A DNA stretch of 64,000 bases from Nibrella saemangeumensis (GTDB taxonomy: Bacteria; Bacteroidota; Bacteroidia; Cytophagales; Spirosomataceae), in assembly GCF_039541915.1 (NCBI RefSeq), contig NZ_BAABHD010000080.1, positions 1-64,000 on the forward strand. The letters run 5' to 3'. Position numbers and translations under genes: made by a program. This document shows positions 52,549 to 61,537 of the stretch, piece by piece. Each line of letters opens with the position of its first letter. Position 1 is the first letter of the stretch. The notes under the pieces were generated by a model, which worked only from the letters and a program-made list of their open reading frames with translations, had not been told where the DNA came from and made no database searches.

Positions 52549-54045
52549 ATGACTAAGCCTCTTTTTCTGGTAGTTCTGTTCGTGAGTTTGTCGGCCATGG
52601 TGAGCATGGGCCAGACTAAGCCCGTGGTAGCCGATACCATCACCGACTATTACGAAGTGCAGACCATACCCATGCCCGCCGGGCTGACAGCCGAGACTGG
52701 GGCAATGGCTTTTCTGCCCGATGGACGACTGATCGCCTGCTTCCACCGGGGCGAGGTTATGATGTATACCCCAAAGACAAAAACCTGGAAACTCTTCGCC
52801 GAAGGGCTGCACGACCCGCTGGGCATTCTGGTCATCAGCAACCGCGAGTTGCTGATCATGCAGCGGCCCGAACTCACCCGCCTGAAAGATACCGACGGCG
52901 ATGGGGTTGCCGATGTATACGAAACCGTAACCGACCAGTTTGGCCTCTCAGGCAACTACCACGAGTTCGCCTTTGGGCCGGTGCGCGACAAACAGGGTAA
53001 TCTGTACATCGGCCTGAACGCGGCTTCCAGCGGGGCCGGTATCCGGGACGAACTCCGGGGCCGGTATGAACCGCTTGGGCGGCAGGGCAAGATGTATTCC
53101 TGTGTGCCGTACCGGGGCTGGATCATGCGGCTTACGCCTGATGGTAAATTGCTCCCCTTCGCCTGCGGGTTTCGCTCACCAAACGGAATGTTCATCGATG
53201 CGAAAGACCGGCTGTTTGTGACCGACAACCAGGGCGACTGGCTCGGTACCAGCAAGCTCTACCATGTCGAACAGGGAAAATTTTACGGCCACCCGCCCAG
53301 TCTGGTCTGGAAGGAAGGATTTCCCGACGTTGATCCGACGACACTGCCCCCTGCGACGCTCGACAGTATGCGGGTGCGGGAGATGATTGCGTTTCCGCAC
53401 CAGCGCTTGGCGCATTCGCCCACGCAGATTGTAGTCGATAACACGGGTGGACGTTTCGGGCCGTTTGCCGGGCAGATGCTGGTGGGTGAAATGGACTTTT
53501 CCCGGCTGCTCCGGATTCTGCCCGACGAGGTAAACGGGCAGTTGCAGGGGGCCGCCATTCCGTTCTTTGACAATGCCGGTCTCCGGAAAGGCAACAACCG
53601 GCTCGTCTTTGCGCCGGACGGCAGCCTATGGCTTGGTCAGACCGACCACGGCTGGGCAGGCGACCGGGGTATTCAGCGACTGGTATATAAAGGAGGCACC
53701 CTGCTCGATGTCATGGCCATGCACCTCACCCCCACCGGCTTCGAGCTCACCTTTACACAACCGCTGGACGAGGCCTCTGCCAAAGCCCTTACCAACTACC
53801 AGTTCCGACGGTTTTATTATAAGTACCACGCCAGCTACGGCTCACCCGAAACCGACAGCCAGCCGGTACCCGTCACGGCCGTAACCCTGTCGCCCGACCG
53901 CAAATCCGTATCGCTGACGCTGAATGAGCTAAAGCCGAACCATGTATATGAGCTGATGCTGGGTGACCTGCGCTCCGCCGGCAAACGTATTTGCAACCGG
54001 ATGCTTTATTACACGCTGAACCAGTTGAAGCAAAAACCGCAGTAA
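52549..54045 (+). CDS. Exported beta-propeller protein related to sorbosone/PQQ-type dehydrogenases
   Basis: Protein of 498 residues with a signal peptide (about 1-22). The propeller blades show GAMAFLPDGRLIACFHRGEV, RLKDTDGDGVADVYETV, FAFGPVRDKQGNLYIGLN and FVTDNQGDW, as in membrane-bound or soluble sugar dehydrogenase-like proteins. The C-terminal 100 residues resemble a Big/fibronectin-like module. It follows the azurin-like gene by 10 bases, so the two may form a redox pair, with copper accepting electrons. No haem-binding CXXCH is present in either. Confidence 0.82.
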   Translation: MTKPLFLVVLFVSLSAMVSMGQTKPVVADTITDYYEVQTIPMPAGLTAETGAMAFLPDGRLIACFHRGEVMMYTPKTKTWKLFAEGLHDPLGILVISNRELLIMQRPELTRLKDTDGDGVADVYETVTDQFGLSGNYHEFAFGPVRDKQGNLYIGLNAASSGAGIRDELRGRYEPLGRQGKMYSCVPYRGWIMRLTPDGKLLPFACGFRSPNGMFIDAKDRLFVTDNQGDWLGTSKLYHVEQGKFYGHPPSLVWKEGFPDVDPTTLPPATLDSMRVREMIAFPHQRLAHSPTQIVVDNTGGRFGPFAGQMLVGEMDFSRLLRILPDEVNGQLQGAAIPFFDNAGLRKGNNRLVFAPDGSLWLGQTDHGWAGDRGIQRLVYKGGTLLDVMAMHLTPTGFELTFTQPLDEASAKALTNYQFRRFYYKYHASYGSPETDSQPVPVTAVTLSPDRKSVSLTLNELKPNHVYELMLGDLRSAGKRICNRMLYYTLNQLKQKPQ

Positions 54046-54074
54046 AACCTCAGTCAACTACATCCGGGTTTTTC

Positions 54075-55037
54075 TTATGCCGTTACCAGTTCGTGTTTAA
54101 GCTTATACCAGTTCACAAATTTCAGGATACCTTCATCAATGCGAACGGACGGCATATAACCGATTTGTTTACGGGCCAGGCTTACATCAGCGTAGGTACG
54201 TTCTACGTCCCCCGGCTGCATGGGTTGCCAGTCAATGAGGGCCGTCTCACCGGTGGCTTTTTCGATCAGAGAAACAAGGTCCCGCAGCGATATAGGGTCA
54301 GAACCGCCGATGTTCAGCACGGCATAGCCGTTCAGATGGTCAATGGCCTTCAGAATACCGTGGGTAATATCGTCGATATAGGTATAATCGCGGGCGGTGG
54401 TGCCGTCGCCGAAGAGGGTAATGGGCAGGCCGTTCAATACGCGCTCGGTAAACTGACTGATAGCCATTTCGGGGCGCTGACCAGGACCATACACGGTAAA
54501 GAACCGCAGGCACGATATGTCGAACCCGTACAGGTGATGGTAGGTATGCGCCAGCAACTCAGCAGAACGTTTGGAAGCGGCATAAGGCGACAAGGGCCGG
54601 TCACAGGCGTCAGACTCGGTAAACGGAACCCGCTCCGCATCGCCGTACACCGACGACGACGACGCCATCACCATCCGCCGGACACCTGCCTGCCGCATCG
54701 CTTCCAGAATGGACAGGGTGCCGTTGACGTTCACATCGAAATACAGGGCCGGGTTCTCCACCGACGGCCGCACCCCCGCCCGGGCAGCCAGGTGAACCAC
54801 CGTGTCACAGCCATACAGCCGGAACAACGCATCGAGCAGTGTCCGGTCGCGAATATCCCCTTCAATAAACAGGTAGTTGGGATCAGCCGAGAATTGGCGG
54901 ATATTTTGCCGCTTTATTTTTGGATCGTAATAGGTATCCAGATTGTCGAGGCAGATGACCGCGTGGCCTTGCTCAAGCAGTTCTTTAGTCAGATGGGAGC
55001 CGATGAAGCCAGCCCCGCCGGTGAGAAGTATTTTCAT
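54075..55037 (-). CDS. NAD-dependent sugar-nucleotide epimerase/dehydratase
   Basis: Short-chain dehydrogenase of 320 residues, extended type. The NAD site is GGAGFIG (7-13) and the active-site YAASK lies near 151. AARAGVRPSVENP suggests a UDP-glucuronate 4-epimerase-like member, with other epimerases possible. It should make an activated sugar for the cassette that runs from 60238 to 54075. Its start overlaps the end of the flippase-like gene by 53 bases. Confidence 0.9.
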   Translation of the reverse strand: MKILLTGGAGFIGSHLTKELLEQGHAVICLDNLDTYYDPKIKRQNIRQFSADPNYLFIEGDIRDRTLLDALFRLYGCDTVVHLAARAGVRPSVENPALYFDVNVNGTLSILEAMRQAGVRRMVMASSSSVYGDAERVPFTESDACDRPLSPYAASKRSAELLAHTYHHLYGFDISCLRFFTVYGPGQRPEMAISQFTERVLNGLPITLFGDGTTARDYTYIDDITHGILKAIDHLNGYAVLNIGGSDPISLRDLVSLIEKATGETALIDWQPMQPGDVERTYADVSLARKQIGYMPSVRIDEGILKFVNWYKLKHELVTA

Positions 55038-55944
55038 GGTAAGTGTGGTGGTGTAAAGGTGATTTCCAACTGTAATAGCCTCCGGCCAGCGATACCAGGG
55101 CCGTTATTCCGTAAAACAAAAAGCTGATTGCCACTGCCCCATCGACCGGTAAGCCAAAATACTGCGCTCCGGCCAGAAAAGTCAGTTCCCGCGCCCCGGC
55201 TCCGCCCAATGTCAGCGGCAAAGCTGCCACCACCGACGAAATCAGGAATACCAGTTGATAGGCAAGCACCGGCCCATCCGATTCAATAGCTCCCCACAAC
55301 GCCCAGACACACAGACACTGCAACACCTGCACCCCCAGCGACTGGGTAATAAGCAGATTCAGTTTGGGTGAAAAACGTTGGAAAAACCTGCGCATCACCC
55401 AATGAGCTAATGATTGAACGGTAACAAAGCCCACTATTCCAACCAGGCCAGCTATTGATATACCCCTAAACTTTATGGCGGGTACTGCCAATCCGGGCAT
55501 ATAGCCTGAGAAGACGAGCCCACCCAGCAACAGGGTCAGCGACAATACTGGTACCAGACCGATGAGCCGATCGAGCAGCGTAGCCGTGAGCAGCGGTTTT
55601 ACGCCCACGCCGGTTTCCCGGTTGAGGTAATACACTTTATACCCATCGCCCCCGATACCGCCCGGCAAAAACAGGTTGTAAAACATTCCCAGCCAGTACA
55701 ACCGCAGGTTAAAACCCGTCGACAACGGCAAGCCACCGGCTTCAAACAATACCCGCAGCCGCATGGCCGACAAAACTTTCGACGCAATGAACAGACCGGT
55801 AGCCACAACCAGCCACCCCATTTGAACGCGGCTCAGGACGGCCCCCAGTTGCTGCACATCCAGTTTGCGGAACACCAGCCAGAATGCCAGTGCGGTAACG
55901 CCCAGTTTCAGGAGCGCTTTTACATAGCCCGATAGTTTTGGCAT
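54985..55944 (-). CDS. Flippase-like membrane protein (LPG synthase TM family)
   Basis: I start at the ATG at 55944, giving 319 residues and a proper N-terminus; the upstream frame adds 36 basic residues of the GT gene end. About eight hydrophobic segments cover the protein, and LPLTLGGAGARELTF near 260 matches the family. Related proteins flip or move lipid-linked sugars (AglD-like). Only one base separates the stop of the glycosyltransferase gene from this start. Confidence 0.85.
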   Translation of the reverse strand: MPKLSGYVKALLKLGVTALAFWLVFRKLDVQQLGAVLSRVQMGWLVVATGLFIASKVLSAMRLRVLFEAGGLPLSTGFNLRLYWLGMFYNLFLPGGIGGDGYKVYYLNRETGVGVKPLLTATLLDRLIGLVPVLSLTLLLGGLVFSGYMPGLAVPAIKFRGISIAGLVGIVGFVTVQSLAHWVMRRFFQRFSPKLNLLITQSLGVQVLQCLCVWALWGAIESDGPVLAYQLVFLISSVVAALPLTLGGAGARELTFLAGAQYFGLPVDGAVAISFLFYGITALVSLAGGYYSWKSPLHHHTYHENTSHRRGWLHRLPSD

Positions 55945-55945
55945 A

Positions 55946-56902
55946 TCAGGCAGCAACGGGTACAGATGGCCGGTATACCCGGCGGACTTTATAAGGCTTT
56001 TTCTCCTGCGACTCGTAATACGTCCGCATCTGGAGTTCGGCCATGATACCAAATGAAATGAGCTGGATACCCGCCAGCACGAGCATCATGCCCAGGATCA
56101 GCAATGGCTTGCCCCAGATCTCCTGCCCCGCCAGTTTCAGCACCAGGAGGTAGGCATTGACCCCCAACCCGACCAGCAGCGACAGCAGCCCCCAGTTGCC
56201 GAACAGATGCATGGGTTTGCGGAGATATTTTTTCATAAACAGCATCAGGATCAGATCGCTGACTACTTTCAGCGTCCGGCCTAATCCGTATTTCGACTGG
56301 CCGATCCGGCGTGGGTGGTGCTGCACATCCACCTGCGTAACCCGCGCCCCTTCCAGATGAGCCAGCACCGGAATGAAGCGGTGCAGCTCACCATATAATC
56401 CGAGATTTTTGGCCAGATCGGCTCGAAATACCTTCAGGGCGCAGCCGTAATCCTTCATATGCACGTCGGTAGACCAGCGAATGAGGGCGTTAGCCAGCCG
56501 GCTGGGCAGTTTTCGCAGCAACGCGCCATCCTGCCGGTTGGCGCGGATACCCGCCACCAGGTCATAATCGCCGTCTTCGGCCAGTTTGAGCATACGGGAA
56601 ATATCGGCAGGATCGTTCTGCAAATCACCGTCCATGGTGACGATGAAGTCTCCCTTAGCAGCTTCAATCCCGGCTGCCAGCGCGAGGCTCTGGCCGTAGT
56701 TCTTCTGTAAGTCGAGAATGACCAGCCGGTCGTGCAGAATGGTTTTAAGCTCGGCGAGAGTCTGGTCGGTAGAGCCGTCGTTGACGTAGATAAGTTCGTA
56801 ATCATACCCAACCAGTGCCCGGCTTACCTGCTCGACCATGGGGTATATGTTGCCAGCCTCGTTGTAGACACAGACAACTACAGAAACATACACGTTATTC
56901 AT
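55946..56902 (-). CDS. GT2 polyprenyl-phosphate glycosyltransferase (DPM1/GtrB/ArnC type)
   Basis: Family 2 enzyme of 318 residues that transfers a sugar to undecaprenyl phosphate. The N-terminus is a GT-A fold with VCVYNEAGNI near 11 and the DxD motif at D91-G-D93. RFIPVLAHLEGARV follows. The C-terminus has two membrane helices (about 235-258 and 270-290), as in GtrB and ArnC. The sugar cannot be read from sequence. It lies between two GT83 genes upstream and the flippase-like gene. Confidence 0.92.
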   Translation of the reverse strand: MNNVYVSVVVCVYNEAGNIYPMVEQVSRALVGYDYELIYVNDGSTDQTLAELKTILHDRLVILDLQKNYGQSLALAAGIEAAKGDFIVTMDGDLQNDPADISRMLKLAEDGDYDLVAGIRANRQDGALLRKLPSRLANALIRWSTDVHMKDYGCALKVFRADLAKNLGLYGELHRFIPVLAHLEGARVTQVDVQHHPRRIGQSKYGLGRTLKVVSDLILMLFMKKYLRKPMHLFGNWGLLSLLVGLGVNAYLLVLKLAGQEIWGKPLLILGMMLVLAGIQLISFGIMAELQMRTYYESQEKKPYKVRRVYRPSVPVAA

Positions 56903-57009
56903 CGATGATCCAGTGTATTGTTGATGCTAAAGTTAAGCCAAAAGAAGTAAACCAGGTTGACCGTTTATACAAAAATGTGACGAGCCACCAGAAATCGGGT
57001 ACAAAGCCC

Positions 57010-58659
57010 CTAATTTGAAAAACGAACGATTTTGGCCTGGTGTCCGTCAAACAGCAGAATATCGCCTATCACCTCATACTGCTCCCCCACAAGACTGGTC
57101 GAGTCGGCGATGTAATACGCGCCCGGAATTTTGCGGTCTGTTACGCCAAGAATCTCTCCCCGTACCGCTTCGATGTGAAAACTGTTTACATCCGTAGCCC
57201 CATCGTCTCCAATGGTATGCTTATAGCCGAACAGAGGCAGCGGGCGGCCATTGGCATCCAGCGTCAGCCGGGCGGCCTGTTCGGAGGTATCTTTGTACAG
57301 TTGCCGGTGAGCCAGCCGGGGCGGAATCACCAGCCAGTTGAAGCCGATGCGCACCACCAGCATAAAGGCGATAAACAGCGTCAGCCGCAACGCCGGCTGG
57401 CGAAGGTACTGGTAGGCAATCAGGCCCAGCACCACAAACAGAATAGGCACTTTCCAGAACAGGCCGGCAATAGCCTGCGTCTCCGGAAAGAACATCGCCA
57501 CCCAGGTGCCTGCCGTCACCACAACCGAAGCCGCCAGCCAGACGCCCTCCACCAGCCGCCGTTGCCAGGCTGCCGCCGATGTCCGCTCGTAATAGATATA
57601 CACCAATACCGTAAACAGTAAGGGCAGCAACATAATCAGGTAGCGGGCATACACCTGGGGCGAGGACCAGTAAACCACGAAATTGACAAAGAACGTCAGC
57701 GCATTGAACAGGATAAAGCGGTTCTCGGTCAGCAGCCGCCGGACACCCGGCCGGAACAGCAGCACAATCAGCAGCATCCAGGGCGCGTAATAATGCTGCA
57801 TGTCGATTGGAAAGGTCAGCAGGTGCAGCAGCGTTTCCCCAATACCAAACTCCACTACCGTTCGCCGGCTGCTTTCGTAGAATAATACGCCAAACACCTC
57901 GGTAACGGGTATGTTGTTGCGGGTAAAGTACGCTATGTAATAGGCTCCTGCTATCAGCATAAACACGCCGATACCCAGAAAATGAGCCGGATGGAACAGC
58001 AGTTTCCAGCGCCGGGTATAGCCAAACCAGGCCAGCAGCGTCAGGCCCTGAAAAACGCCCGACGGTAACCCTTTCATCAGAAAACCGATAGCAGTGAGCG
58101 CGTAGGTCGTGACAAACAGAGCGGTGTATTTCTTTTTCTGGTCATAATGGTACACCAGCAGAAACGCCGTGTAGGTGACCCAGGAAAACGTAATGTCGAT
58201 CAGCCCCAGCATGGAATCGTAGAGCAGCACGCGGGCGTTGGTGACCAGCATCAATGCGGCCGCAAACGCAATGGGCTGCGTGGCATACCGGCGTACAAAG
58301 GCAAAGACCGTAAGGGCATACAGCAGCAGCGACACCGCCATCGGAAAACGCAGCGCAAACGCCGAATAATTGCCAAACAGCCTGAACGAAGCGGCAATCA
58401 GCCAGTTGTACAGCGGAGGCTTGTTCAGGTACAGTTCGCCGTTCAGCGTGGGGGTAATGTAATCGCCGGAGAGCAGCATTTCGAGGGCAACTAGCGCCCG
58501 GCGCGGTTCGTCCGAGCCGGTATCAAGCGGCAGAAAGCCAAGGTTGAAAAAGAGGGCCGGTACCACCAGGGCAACGGACAGCCACTGCCAGAAACGCGGA
58601 CGCTGCCAGAAAGCCGGGACAGGGGTAAACCGTTCAGAGGAGGTAGTGTGTGGATGCAT
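57010..58659 (-). CDS. GT83 (ArnT-like) glycosyltransferase
   Basis: Polytopic GT-C enzyme of 549 residues with about 12 hydrophobic segments. The catalytic loop region carries DTGSDEPRRALVALEML near 47, and YLNKPPLYNW near 77 is a typical ArnT-like block. The C-terminal 100 residues form a soluble periplasmic part. ArnT moves a sugar from undecaprenyl phosphate onto lipid A or another envelope acceptor. It follows the other GT83 gene with one base between stop and start. Confidence 0.9.
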   Translation of the reverse strand: MHPHTTSSERFTPVPAFWQRPRFWQWLSVALVVPALFFNLGFLPLDTGSDEPRRALVALEMLLSGDYITPTLNGELYLNKPPLYNWLIAASFRLFGNYSAFALRFPMAVSLLLYALTVFAFVRRYATQPIAFAAALMLVTNARVLLYDSMLGLIDITFSWVTYTAFLLVYHYDQKKKYTALFVTTYALTAIGFLMKGLPSGVFQGLTLLAWFGYTRRWKLLFHPAHFLGIGVFMLIAGAYYIAYFTRNNIPVTEVFGVLFYESSRRTVVEFGIGETLLHLLTFPIDMQHYYAPWMLLIVLLFRPGVRRLLTENRFILFNALTFFVNFVVYWSSPQVYARYLIMLLPLLFTVLVYIYYERTSAAAWQRRLVEGVWLAASVVVTAGTWVAMFFPETQAIAGLFWKVPILFVVLGLIAYQYLRQPALRLTLFIAFMLVVRIGFNWLVIPPRLAHRQLYKDTSEQAARLTLDANGRPLPLFGYKHTIGDDGATDVNSFHIEAVRGEILGVTDRKIPGAYYIADSTSLVGEQYEVIGDILLFDGHQAKIVRFSN

Positions 58660-58660
58660 A

Positions 58661-60238
58661 CTAGCGCTGGGAGATGCTCTCGCGTCGCTCTAAAATTACG
58701 GTGGTTGGCCGTTCAAACAGATCACGACGCTGATGAACGACTAACAGGTAGGGCAGGCTGCTGAGTTCCACCAGATGGTCTGTGCGGCTGATTACCCTCG
58801 TTTCCGGGTGAGCCAGCAACTGCCGGTGCAACTGCTCGGGGGTTTCCAGCAGCGGGATACACCGGTTCAGGTAAAACACAAACGCGGGGTTAAAATGCTT
58901 ATACCCCACCACGGGCTGGCGCCCCGCCAGTGACGGCAGCGTTACCTGCACCGGGTTTTCACGATCAACTACCGGATAAGCCAATCCATACAACACCCAG
59001 GCAGAAACCATAAAGGCGCCAGCAATCGTCAGCAAAGCCGGCCGAAGGTGCTGTCTCCGGAGGAAATGCAGCATCAGCAACACGCCCATGGGCAATAGCA
59101 TAAATAATCCGCCTGCCCAGGCAACATGGCTGAGGTGTGGGTCCAGATACAGCGCCAGGGCAATACCAGCCGGCAGCAGCAACATGATTACCGCCACGAC
59201 GTTAAAGCTGATCCGGGTTGCCGGCGCGGTACGCCAGCCCTGGGTCAGCCGGGCCAGTTCATCGCCCAGCAGTACGGCCAGAAACGGATAAGCCGGTACC
59301 GTATAATTGGGCAGCTTGGTCCCGGAGAACATAAAGAAGCCGACGATTACCCCGGCTACCGTGAGGCAAAACAAACCAAACGAATTTTCCCGTCGCTGTT
59401 GCACTGCCCGCCGAAGGGCCTGCGGCAAAAAGGCCGAGAATGGCAGCAGCCCTACCAGTACATAAAGCACGGGCAAGCCGAAGAACCCGCCATGCCCCTC
59501 CATCGCTGCGGCATAGCGGCCAACGTTATGTTTCATAAAAAACCCCTGCGTCCAGGCACCGTCCGTTTGCTGGTGCACCGCCCAGTACCAGGGAAGCGTC
59601 ACCAGCGCAAATAGCAAAATTCCGCTAAATGGCCGCAGACGACCTACTTTTGACCATGACCACTGTCGGGAAACAGTCAGATACGCCACCGCCGTTAGTA
59701 CCGGCAAGAGCAGGGCTACCGGGCCTTTAGCCAATGCACCCAAACCCATACCCATCCAGGTGGCCAAAGCCCATTTGGCCTTCCCGGTTTTCAGGGCCTC
59801 GTAGCCGCTCCAGAACGCCAGCGTCAGGCAGGCAATCAGGTAGGGATCAGGCACCGACATCCGGAACTGCACCGAAAAATGCAGCGACGCCAGCAACACC
59901 AGCGCCGACCAGGTGGCCGCCTGCCGGCTCAGGTTACGCTCCGCCATCCGGAACGTCATCAGAATAACCAGTGCGCCCATCAGACCGGAGCCCAGGCGCG
60001 CGGCAAAGCCGTTTACGCCGAAGAGCCGATAGGCCAGCATCATGACGTAATAATGAAGCGGAGGTTTATCGGTGCGAAGCTCACCGTTGAAGGTGGGTAC
60101 GATCCAGTCGTGGCGGGCGAGCATTTCGCGGGCGCACTGGGCGTTCTTGGTCTCATCCAGTCCATAAAGCATGGTACTGTCGTTGAACCCTATCAAAAAA
60201 ACAAAGCTTCCCATGGACAGGAGTACCAGCCTGAGCAT
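58661..60238 (-). CDS. GT83 (ArnT-like) glycosyltransferase, first in the cassette
   Basis: Polytopic GT-C enzyme of 525 residues. The N-terminal block YGLDETKNAQCAREML near 26 and RTDKPPLHYYVM near 56 match ArnT-like proteins, as does SYRL-type spacing later. It differs well from the copy downstream, so the two probably have different acceptors or act one after the other. It is the first gene of the five-gene group, and 60239-60329 holds no clear promoter. Confidence 0.9.
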   Translation of the reverse strand: MLRLVLLSMGSFVFLIGFNDSTMLYGLDETKNAQCAREMLARHDWIVPTFNGELRTDKPPLHYYVMMLAYRLFGVNGFAARLGSGLMGALVILMTFRMAERNLSRQAATWSALVLLASLHFSVQFRMSVPDPYLIACLTLAFWSGYEALKTGKAKWALATWMGMGLGALAKGPVALLLPVLTAVAYLTVSRQWSWSKVGRLRPFSGILLFALVTLPWYWAVHQQTDGAWTQGFFMKHNVGRYAAAMEGHGGFFGLPVLYVLVGLLPFSAFLPQALRRAVQQRRENSFGLFCLTVAGVIVGFFMFSGTKLPNYTVPAYPFLAVLLGDELARLTQGWRTAPATRISFNVVAVIMLLLPAGIALALYLDPHLSHVAWAGGLFMLLPMGVLLMLHFLRRQHLRPALLTIAGAFMVSAWVLYGLAYPVVDRENPVQVTLPSLAGRQPVVGYKHFNPAFVFYLNRCIPLLETPEQLHRQLLAHPETRVISRTDHLVELSSLPYLLVVHQRRDLFERPTTVILERRESISQR

Positions 60239-60329
60239 ACTGAAGAAGGGTAGATCCGGGCCGAAAGATATACGCTAAACCTCAGATTACCACACGCAAC
60301 AAGGTATGCCCTGGCTATCAACGCCTGTT

Positions 60330-60369
60330 AAACATAAAAGCGGACTCCGTAGGGTCCGCTTTTATGTTT
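60330..60369 (-). terminator. Terminator of the acidic protein gene
   Basis: A 16-bp stem (60330-60345 with 60354-60369) with an 8-base loop; its AT-rich outer arm gives T-rich RNA on the minus strand. Confidence 0.75.
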
Positions 60370-60384
60370 GCAAAGAAAATAGGC

Positions 60385-60831
60385 TTACATCCGATCCATT
60401 CCACGGGGCCGGGTGTTCGACATATCTTCATCATGATCGGTGCGGGTATTCCAGTCGGCATCGTCTACGCGGCTGGCACCCATATCATGGTCCTGATTCC
60501 GGTAAGCCACTCTCGGCGAATCTTCATCAGTTACCATTTCGTCTTCCTCCATAGTCGGCTGCCCCCAGGACGCCCGGCGAGCCTCGTCAATATCGGCCCG
60601 GCTGGGTGTATTCTCCGTGTCGCTGTCCGATATTTCAGCTTCGGCTTTAGCGTTCATAGTATCCTCCGGTACATTCGGTGTATTCGTATCAATCCGGTTG
60701 GATGTCTGTTGATCGCGAATGTCAAAATCACTTAACTGAATCATGCCGGGGGCCATACCCATGGTATTATGACTCCGCCGGGCCGCGTGAGACTCCGTCG
60801 TCTCTTTACGGGATTTGCTTGTCAGGCTCAT
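60385..60831 (-). CDS. Acidic, apparently disordered protein A
   Basis: I do not recognise a family. The 148 residues are rich in D, E, N, S, T, R and M, with very few large hydrophobics and no signal peptide. Segments such as DEARRASWGQPTMEEDEM and DHDEDMSNTRPRGMDRM show the style. Net charge is negative. It resembles hydrophilin-type stress proteins in composition only. The ATG lies at 60831, and AACGTT directly before it is shared with the neighbour at 61424. Its neighbour is the same kind of protein. Confidence 0.7.
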   Translation of the reverse strand: MSLTSKSRKETTESHAARRSHNTMGMAPGMIQLSDFDIRDQQTSNRIDTNTPNVPEDTMNAKAEAEISDSDTENTPSRADIDEARRASWGQPTMEEDEMVTDEDSPRVAYRNQDHDMGASRVDDADWNTRTDHDEDMSNTRPRGMDRM

Positions 60832-60941
60832 AACGTTGTTATTTTAAGGAGTTGCCGTAAACGGTCAACCCGGGTTTCACATGTAATAATCAAACCTGTG
60901 CCAAATTCGTACCAAACCTAATTTAACACCCCATTGCGGGT

Positions 60942-61424
60942 TTAATAGGTCGGGCGGTGCGTAGTAGAAGTCCCTGTTTGGGAAATTTCATCCTCAGCTT
61001 CTTCCTGGGTAGCCCCGCCTTCACGGGCATCCCACTCCGTTGTGCGCCCATCCTGCTCTTTAGCGGCCTCCTGCGCCTTAGGCGCCGGAGTATCTTCGGC
61101 GGAGGCATAGTCGTCGGGACCGTGGGTCGTTACGTCAACCGTAGCGGTCTTAGACTGCTCACTCTGGCCGGTCACACTTTTCAGCCCTTCTTCGGTCACC
61201 TCCATCGTGCTGTTATCCCGGTCACCCATCCGAATTACGCCGTTCTGGCTGTCCATATCCATACCACCCAGAAAACGGTCATTGCGACCATCCTGAGCTA
61301 CGTCTTCTGTTTCGTCACCCGGTCCCATTGCGTTCGCCACGTTCTCAAACTCATCGTGTTTGCCAACGTCGCGCTGCGTGGTTTTCTGGGTGTAGATATC
61401 GTCTTTTTCTTCGTCGCTTTTCAT
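60942..61424 (-). CDS. Acidic, apparently disordered protein B
   Basis: The 160 residues have low complexity and are rich in D, E, T, G and Q, with almost no hydrophobic core and no signal peptide. Blocks include DEEKDDIYTQKTTQRDVG at the start and DGRTTEWDAREGGATQEE near the end. No catalytic motif is visible. It follows the same pattern as protein A, 110 bases downstream, and both may be co-regulated. It is divergent from the TonB-dependent receptor. Confidence 0.7.
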   Translation of the reverse strand: MKSDEEKDDIYTQKTTQRDVGKHDEFENVANAMGPGDETEDVAQDGRNDRFLGGMDMDSQNGVIRMGDRDNSTMEVTEEGLKSVTGQSEQSKTATVDVTTHGPDDYASAEDTPAPKAQEAAKEQDGRTTEWDAREGGATQEEAEDEISQTGTSTTHRPTY

Positions 61425-61537
61425 AACGTTGATCTGCCTTTTGGTTAAATTATAACTGTTTCGTCCCCGAAAAGTTTGTATTTTGTCGGTTGCAGCCCTG
61501 TGTCATTCATTTCTTAATAACCTGGTTTAACCCGTTG

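Noticed and set aside
53991..55127. Open frame of 378 codons on the plus strand
   Set aside because: It runs through the end of the propeller gene and across the whole epimerase gene in antisense. The product is rich in H, R and Q and lacks any domain.
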